64,000 nt of DNA from Theobroma cacao (Eukaryota > Streptophyta > Magnoliopsida > Malvales > Malvaceae). Under the pieces are notes generated by a model, which saw only the letters and a program-made list of their open reading frames with translations, did not search any database and had not been told where the DNA came from. The stretch spans positions 21,158,572 to 21,222,571 of the forward strand of contig NC_030858.1 of assembly GCF_000208745.1 (NCBI RefSeq), read 5' to 3'. The position numbers were made by a program, and so were the translations under genes. Below are positions 58,361 through 64,000 of the stretch, piece after piece; position 1 is the first letter of the stretch, and every line of letters begins with the position of its first letter.

Positions 58361-61300
58361 TGTACCAAATAGTACAACTAAGTTGATTTAACCCTCGAAC
58401 TAGTCCAAATAGAGATTTTAAGATGAAATTGAGAATTTTAAAACCCCAAAATGACTTAAAATGGTGATTCGGAGTTGGAGGACCGATTTGGAGTCAAATT
58501 GAAATTTTCATGACCTAGGGGCAAAATGATCATTTTGCCACTCGAGGTTAAAATTGGAATGTTGGAAGAAGTTTTTGACCAATATTGACTATTTTGAACA
58601 TAATTTGAGTTTGAGAAGTGAAAAATTTTAATTCCGGCATTTTTCTGAGCATAAAGGCAAAATAGTCATTTTGACACCTCAACGGCAAAATTGTAATTTT
58701 ACACCACCCAACACTTGTCCAACACATGGATTTTAAGCAATATTATCATGGATAATTGAGGAAATTTAAGTGGTGGAGAGAGATTGCTTAATGGGTAAGT
58801 ATGACACTTGGATTAATGGAATGGTGACATGTGTCAAATTTTCATCCATTTATTATTTTCCTTATAAATCAGCACAAAATCAGCCCATTTCTCATTCTTA
58901 TGGCCGGCCATAGCAACAACAAAGGAAGAAAAGAAGAACAAAAACCCTAGAGTGAAAATTCAAGAGAAAATTGGTGGATTTCAAGTAATCAAGCCATCAA
59001 AGGTGAAATTTCTTAACTCTAGCTTGTGATCTATCTTTCCTACGCATTATTTTGCATTTTCCATTGTTGAATCACAAGATATCATGAAGGATAGTGTGCT
59101 GATCAAACCCTAAGAGAGAGAAATTGATGATGATTTAGATAGATTTTTAAGATATATGGATGTTTTTAGTTGTTTATGGTGTTAAGTGTAAGAATTAAGC
59201 TTGAAATTCACANTTGAATCACAAGATATCATGAAGGATAGTGTGCTGATCAAACCCTAGGAGAGAGAATTTGATGATGATTTAGATAGATTTTTAAGAT
59301 ATATGGATGTTTTTAGTTGTTTATGGTGTTAAGTGTAAGAATTAAGCTTGAAATTCACATATTCCTCATGAGTTCATCATTGGCTGAATCTTCCTTGTAG
59401 AGTGTTGATGGTGGATTTGATTTTATTTCAAGTGAATTGGTTAGGAAATGATGAATTATGATGAGAAAATCAAGTAGGAAAAATGATAGCGTTGATGCAC
59501 TCACCATGGCCGAATTTTCCAAGAGAAAATGTTAGGATGATTTTTCCATATTTCAAGTTATTTAACTTGTGTTTGATGGTTTGGAGAATTGGAAGAAAAA
59601 TGGAATTATTGGAGTTGAATTGGACATATTGACCAATTAATTGAGTGATAGATAGAATTAGGCCAATACCTTTTTATTTAGGTACACAATTGAATTTGTG
59701 TAGAACACCGTGTTTAGACGATAATCCGAACATTTTACATCCCATTTCATGCATTAGTATAAAGCCTGAATTGGTTTTATAACAATTTAGCACAAATGTA
59801 GTAAATGGCTTATTGTGCATTATGTCTAGGTGGTGAGTATTTTGGCAAAAGTAAAGAGATAGTAACCAAGGATCGAGAATCGGAGTACTCGTAACTCGAT
59901 TTTCATTACAATGAGTAACCTTATCATCATCTTGATTATCTAAAGTGAGTTTTAATTCGTTTTTGTGATTTTATGAAAAATGAGTTTAAATGGTAAATCT
60001 TTATGTTTTATAAGCAAAATGTGATTAAATGAAATGATTTTGTAAAATTGTCTTGAAATTGAAAGATGGTTTTGAAAATGGAGTAATTGGAGACTAATTG
60101 CTGTGTTATAAATCATGGTTTGAATTGAATGGCTTATGATAATATTGGCATGAATGGTTGGATTTGGTAAATGTGCTGAAAAGGTATGAACTGTTGATTT
60201 GCCTTGAGAGGCTATAAAATGAAATAATTGTCATGTCATGCTGTTGAATTTCATTGAATGTGTGGGTTATAATTGGTCGTTGCAGTGGACTGGGTTTCAT
60301 GGACCAGCTTATTAGAAGGGCACGATAACCCTATTATATTCTTAACTCAATATAAGAGGCACAGATGGATAACTCCTAAGGTTAACACTTTAGAGTTCAC
60401 TTCACACTAAACCACCACGTGAGGGTGAACTCAGCCAACGCCAAGGAACGGCTATGTTTTCAAAATAAAAAACATGATTTATGCGTACATCACTTTTTAA
60501 CAACCTTGGCGGACTCAGTGGGGATAGCCCTTGGCCAAGGTATCCCTAATAATTGAGTATGAGAATGATTTTGGCATGAGCCAAACTTTTCAAGAAATCA
60601 TAAGCCTCGTTGTTTATTTTAGTGAAATGAATCTATTTTACCTTGTTAAAATGAGTTCGAAATGCTGTGAATCATTTTTATGCTAATCTATTTTATATGT
60701 CTCCATTTACTCAGCTTTAGATATTTTAGATGGTATTTGTTTACTCATTGGGATTATATAATCTCACCACCCTCCTTTCCACCCATTTCAGGCTCAGGAT
60801 AGTCGGTAGATAGCTCACTTTGTTGAGGGCTACAGTTGGACTTGCATTCTCAAAATCTGTAGGTTTACCGCTTTTGATTCTTTTAGTCGTTCGTGGGCCC
60901 ACGTGTCACTGTAAATTAAATCTTATGCTTTGGTTATCTGTATTACAGTATGTATGAATTTATTTAGCTTTTGCGCTATAAAAATTATTTACCGGTAACT
61001 CTATAAATATTGTTTTGTAAGAAAATAGAATATTTTATTAAATATTTTTATTGTATTCAAATAGTTATAATTTCACTTTAAATGAATGTTTTAGATATCT
61101 AAACTTATTTTTTATTATGAAATATGTGTTTTCCACTTGCATACTACATTTTTAGTTGGTTTCGAGATTTTTGAGGAAAAATGACCAAAATGCCCATGTG
61201 AGAAAAAAATTATTTTTCTATTGTTTTGATTTGGAAATAGTTTATAATCTCTCAAAACATGATATTAAACAACTGTTGCTCACAGGGGAGGTGCAAAAAC

Positions 61301-61406
61301 TGATATTAAAGCCTTGCAAGGTTTCGATTGGCATTCTAGGTTATGAATGTCTATCGGAACATCGCGACTGTTATCACAAGCTCAAGGAGAGTACCGGGTT
61401 GTGACA
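58360..61406 (+). mobile_element. Gypsy-type LTR D2 (5' LTR with PBS downstream)
   Basis: Ends GGGTTGTGACA at 61406, followed after seven bases by the tRNA-Met primer-binding site, so it is a 5' LTR. The left border is approximate (similarity to D3 starts near 58365). Sequence features are repeated clauses like AAAATGATCATTTTGCC, GGCCGGCCATAGC, AAAAACCCTAG, and a 3' half closely similar to D1 (38580-40079) and D4. It contains the single N at 59213. No coding sequence. Confidence 0.75.
59067..59359. repeat. 146-bp duplication around a single N
   Basis: 59067-59212 and 59214-59359 are the same 146 bases with two differences (AAACCCTAAG against AAACCCTAGG, GAAATTG against GAATTTG). They are separated by the only N of the window, at 59213. 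The pattern is what an unmerged overlap between two contig ends leaves behind. Confidence 0.95.
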
Positions 61407-61413
61407 ATTAGAG

Positions 61414-61425
61414 TGGTATCAGAGC
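61414..61425 (+). other. Primer-binding site after D2
   Basis: TGGTATCAGAGC, the complement of the initiator-tRNA-Met 3' end, seven bases after the LTR. Confidence 0.92.
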
Positions 61426-63176
61426 TTTTGATTTAAAGTTAGAGCTTTTGGGTTTAAAGTTGTTTTAAAGTTGTTTTAAAAACTACAGTGTAAGTGTGGC
61501 CCAAGTTAAGTTAAGTGAAGTTAGGTTTGATAGAATAGAATACGTGCATCTGCATATAGAATTTGGAGTTGTTTAAACTCATTCTGTTTCTTCTTATAGA
61601 TCTTATGGGAGCATAAGTCATAGACAGGGAGCTATATAAACTCCTGTTCCTAGTAATCCACTTCTTGTTAATGTTATGCAAAGGTCATAAGTAGGGCCAT
61701 TGTTCGAGTTTAAGATGCCACCTGTGGCACGAGCCAGTGTTAGAGAGATCTTAAAACAAATGCTCCTAGAGAGATCTTAAAACGAATGCTCCTAATGAAA
61801 GATTAATGAAATGATTTATCCCACCGATTAAGGATGGAGAAATTTGGAGTTGGACTAATGGGCCGTGATAATTTATTCATTTGGTGGAGTTATAATTGAA
61901 CTCATGGTTGTCAATTGGAAAACAATTTGGGGACTATGGATTATATTGGGGTTAATATAAAGGAGCACATGTGATAATGGTAACAAGGGGCGCACTTTGA
62001 TTAGAATGAATAGTGATGGTTGTAATTCACTTGGAGTGTATAAATTAAGCATTGAGGTAAGAGTAAACCCATACTTATGCGCATGAAGATAAGAACACTA
62101 TGTTAATTGAGCTTGTTATGCCCATATAAAAGTGGTGTTGGGATTTTGAAATATTTTATATGTGAATATGTGTTGAATAGGTACAGCAGCTTAGAGGGAA
62201 CTGATGTTGATTTCAATTAAGCGATTCTGAGATTTCAAGAATTGATTGGACCTATTATAGTTCATGGATATAAGCATGTGAATTAACTCGAGAGTGAGTA
62301 TCAATGATTACTATAATTGATGTGTGGTCATGAAGTAAGAAGTTAGTAAACAAATCTACTCTAAGGATGAGCTTGAACTTTGCTATACATAGCAGGGGGA
62401 GCCAAGGGATTAAAGGACTAGATGTGGAATTGGCAGCTTGAGGTTAAATGACTTGGAAATGTCAAATCTAGTCTAAGTGCCATATGAAGTTCTATAATTG
62501 AGACTGATATACGAATTACTTGAACGATCAATTTAAAAGTTTATTCGGTTCAAAGTGTAGCCTATGATACGAATGATCAGTCTTAAAGGTGATCTCCCCA
62601 GAGTAAGGAATTTAGAAAATGTTGATGCTTGGATATACTTTAAGAGAGAGAACTTCTGCATCCTAAGTTAGGACAACTTTGATTTTATGATCGCAAAGGC
62701 AAGGTGTAATAACTAAGTAAATTATTCACTTAATAAATGTGATTGGTTATTAATGAATAAAGTCAAGATCTTAACATTTAGTGGTATAGAATTTGATAAT
62801 TATGTATTTAAGAGTTATTTGGAGTCAATTCCTTAATCAAATTTGCACTAAATGCTATGGTAAAGGCATATCAATGAATGATCTTAACATACAACCGAAG
62901 GAGAATTAAACATGTTGAAATTAATGCTCTAATAGTGTGCATATGATAGAAAGTTAGTTTGTAAGTTGTAGTTTTTATGATCATGAAATATATAAAGATT
63001 ATCAATCTATGGACATACACTTGGAGTTGTAATTTACAAGTTTGGAGTATTTAAGATATGATTAAATAGAATTAGCATTAGTTAAGGTACGTAAATCTTT
63101 TAATTAATTTATGTGGTGTATGCATGATAGTAGAATGGAGGAACATAGTGCCGTGATACTATATGGTGAAGTTACT
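61426..63176 (+). other. Decayed internal region after D2, non-coding
   Basis: About 1.75 kb. Text near 61600-61740 (ATGGGAGCATAAGTCATAGA and GATGCCACCTGTGGCACGAG) may be a remnant of a gypsy gag leader, but no frame holds. The rest has no recognisable product. It runs directly into inverted LTR D4. Confidence 0.55.
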
Positions 63177-64000
63177 TGTCACGACCCGGTACTCCCCTCG
63201 AGCCCGTGACAACTGCCGCAGTGTCCTGATAGACACTCATTACCCGGAATGCCAACCTGAACCCCGCAAGGCTTTAATATCAGTTTCTCATTTTCCTTAT
63301 AAAACAAAATTTTTAGAACACTACGTAAATAATTTTTACAGTGTAAAAGCAAAATAAATTCCTACATACAGTAGTACAGATAACTAGAGTATGAAATTTA
63401 ATTTATAGTGACATGTGGACCCCCAAATGACAAAAATGAACGGAGGCTAAACTTACAGTTTTTGAGGAAGTAAAGCCAACTGTAGTCTTCGACTATATCA
63501 GCTATCGACAGCCTATACTGAGCCTGAAATGGGTGGAAATGAGGGTGGTGAGATTATAAAATCCCAGTGAGTAAATAGACATCATCATAAACATCTAGAG
63601 TTGAGTACATGGAGACGATAAAGTAAATCATCGTAAACTAGGTCACATCATTAGAACATATTTCATTCAAAATACGTAACGAGGCTTATGAATCTCATAA
63701 AAACTAGGCTTGTGCCATAAATCCATCCTCGGGGACACCTTGGTCGAGGCATCTTACCGAGATCGCTAAGGCTGTTAAAAATTCACATTTTGCATAAAAC
63801 ACATTTTTCGTTGGACATCACAGCCGTTCCTTGGCGTTGGCTAAGTTCACCATGAAGTGGTGGTTTGGCATAAAGTGAACTCAAATATCACCTCAAGAGC
63901 TACCCTATGCGCTTCTACAAGAGAAGTGAGCACATATAAACGGGGTTACCGTGCCCCTTTCATAGGCTGGTCCACGGAACCCGCCTACTGTAGTAAGCTA
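63177..64000 (-). mobile_element. LTR D4, inverted copy of D2, cut by window edge
   Basis: Starts TGTCACGACCCGG at 63177 and is the inverse of the last part of D2 and D1: GCAAGGCTTTAATATCAG, GTGAGATTATAAAATCCCAG, and GGCTGGTCCACGGAACCCGC near the end. The left flank is TTACT (63172-63176); the other end lies outside the window. Confidence 0.85.

Noticed and set aside
61156..61404. 82-codon plus-strand open frame at the end of D2
   Set aside because: It lies wholly inside the LTR end that is shared with D1 and D4, where the frame is not kept.

Overview
This window is repeat-rich nuclear DNA from a flowering plant, probably a eudicot. Nearly every base can be assigned to a transposable element, mostly LTR retrotransposons in nested, decayed copies. 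I find no intact host gene, tRNA, rRNA or CRISPR array. Initiator-tRNA-Met primer sites (TGGTATCAGAGC type), copia and gypsy polyproteins full of stops, a MULE with a DUF1985-like exon and a CACTA-like end all point to pericentromeric or other heterochromatic DNA. The species cannot be fixed from this sequence.

Layout. 1-1881: LTR C1 (gypsy-type, + orientation, cut by the window edge). 1882-9004: copia element A, which keeps gag and a 3' LTR but no pol; solo LTR C2 (4393-6107, TSD ATTAT) sits inside it. 9005-about 16460: minus-strand element E2 (LTR start, polypurine tract, 3' accessory ORF), split by LTR C3 (9781-13826), which itself holds another LTR (D3). 16583-18656: AT-rich tandem repeat and a CACTA-like terminus. 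18657-19080: AT-rich repeat plus a 96-bp piece of the F LTR. 19081-27583: 5'-truncated SIRE-type copia element I. 27598-29401: solo LTR E1. 29402-30675: minus-strand gypsy pol relic K. 30676-31765 and 45405-about 46746: LTR-like element G, split by copia F (31766-45404, TSD TTCAT), which is itself split by solo LTR D1 (36460-40079). About 46747-48770 and 57834-about 58360: MULE with long minisatellites, split by SIRE-type copia H (48771-57833). 58360-61406: gypsy-type LTR D2 with PBS, followed by 1.8 kb of non-coding internal sequence and inverted LTR D4 (63177-64000).

The insertion order can be read: D1 is younger than F, F is younger than G, and G is younger than K. H and D2 are younger than the MULE, C2 is younger than A, and C3 is younger than E2. 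None of the polyproteins is intact. The most unusual pattern is that unrelated families (C, G, SIRE, the AT-rich repeat at 18.7 kb, the MULE) each carry their own short palindromic or near-palindromic word repeated many times in non-coding terminal sequence. There is also a probable assembly seam at 59213 (a single N between two 146-bp near-identical copies).
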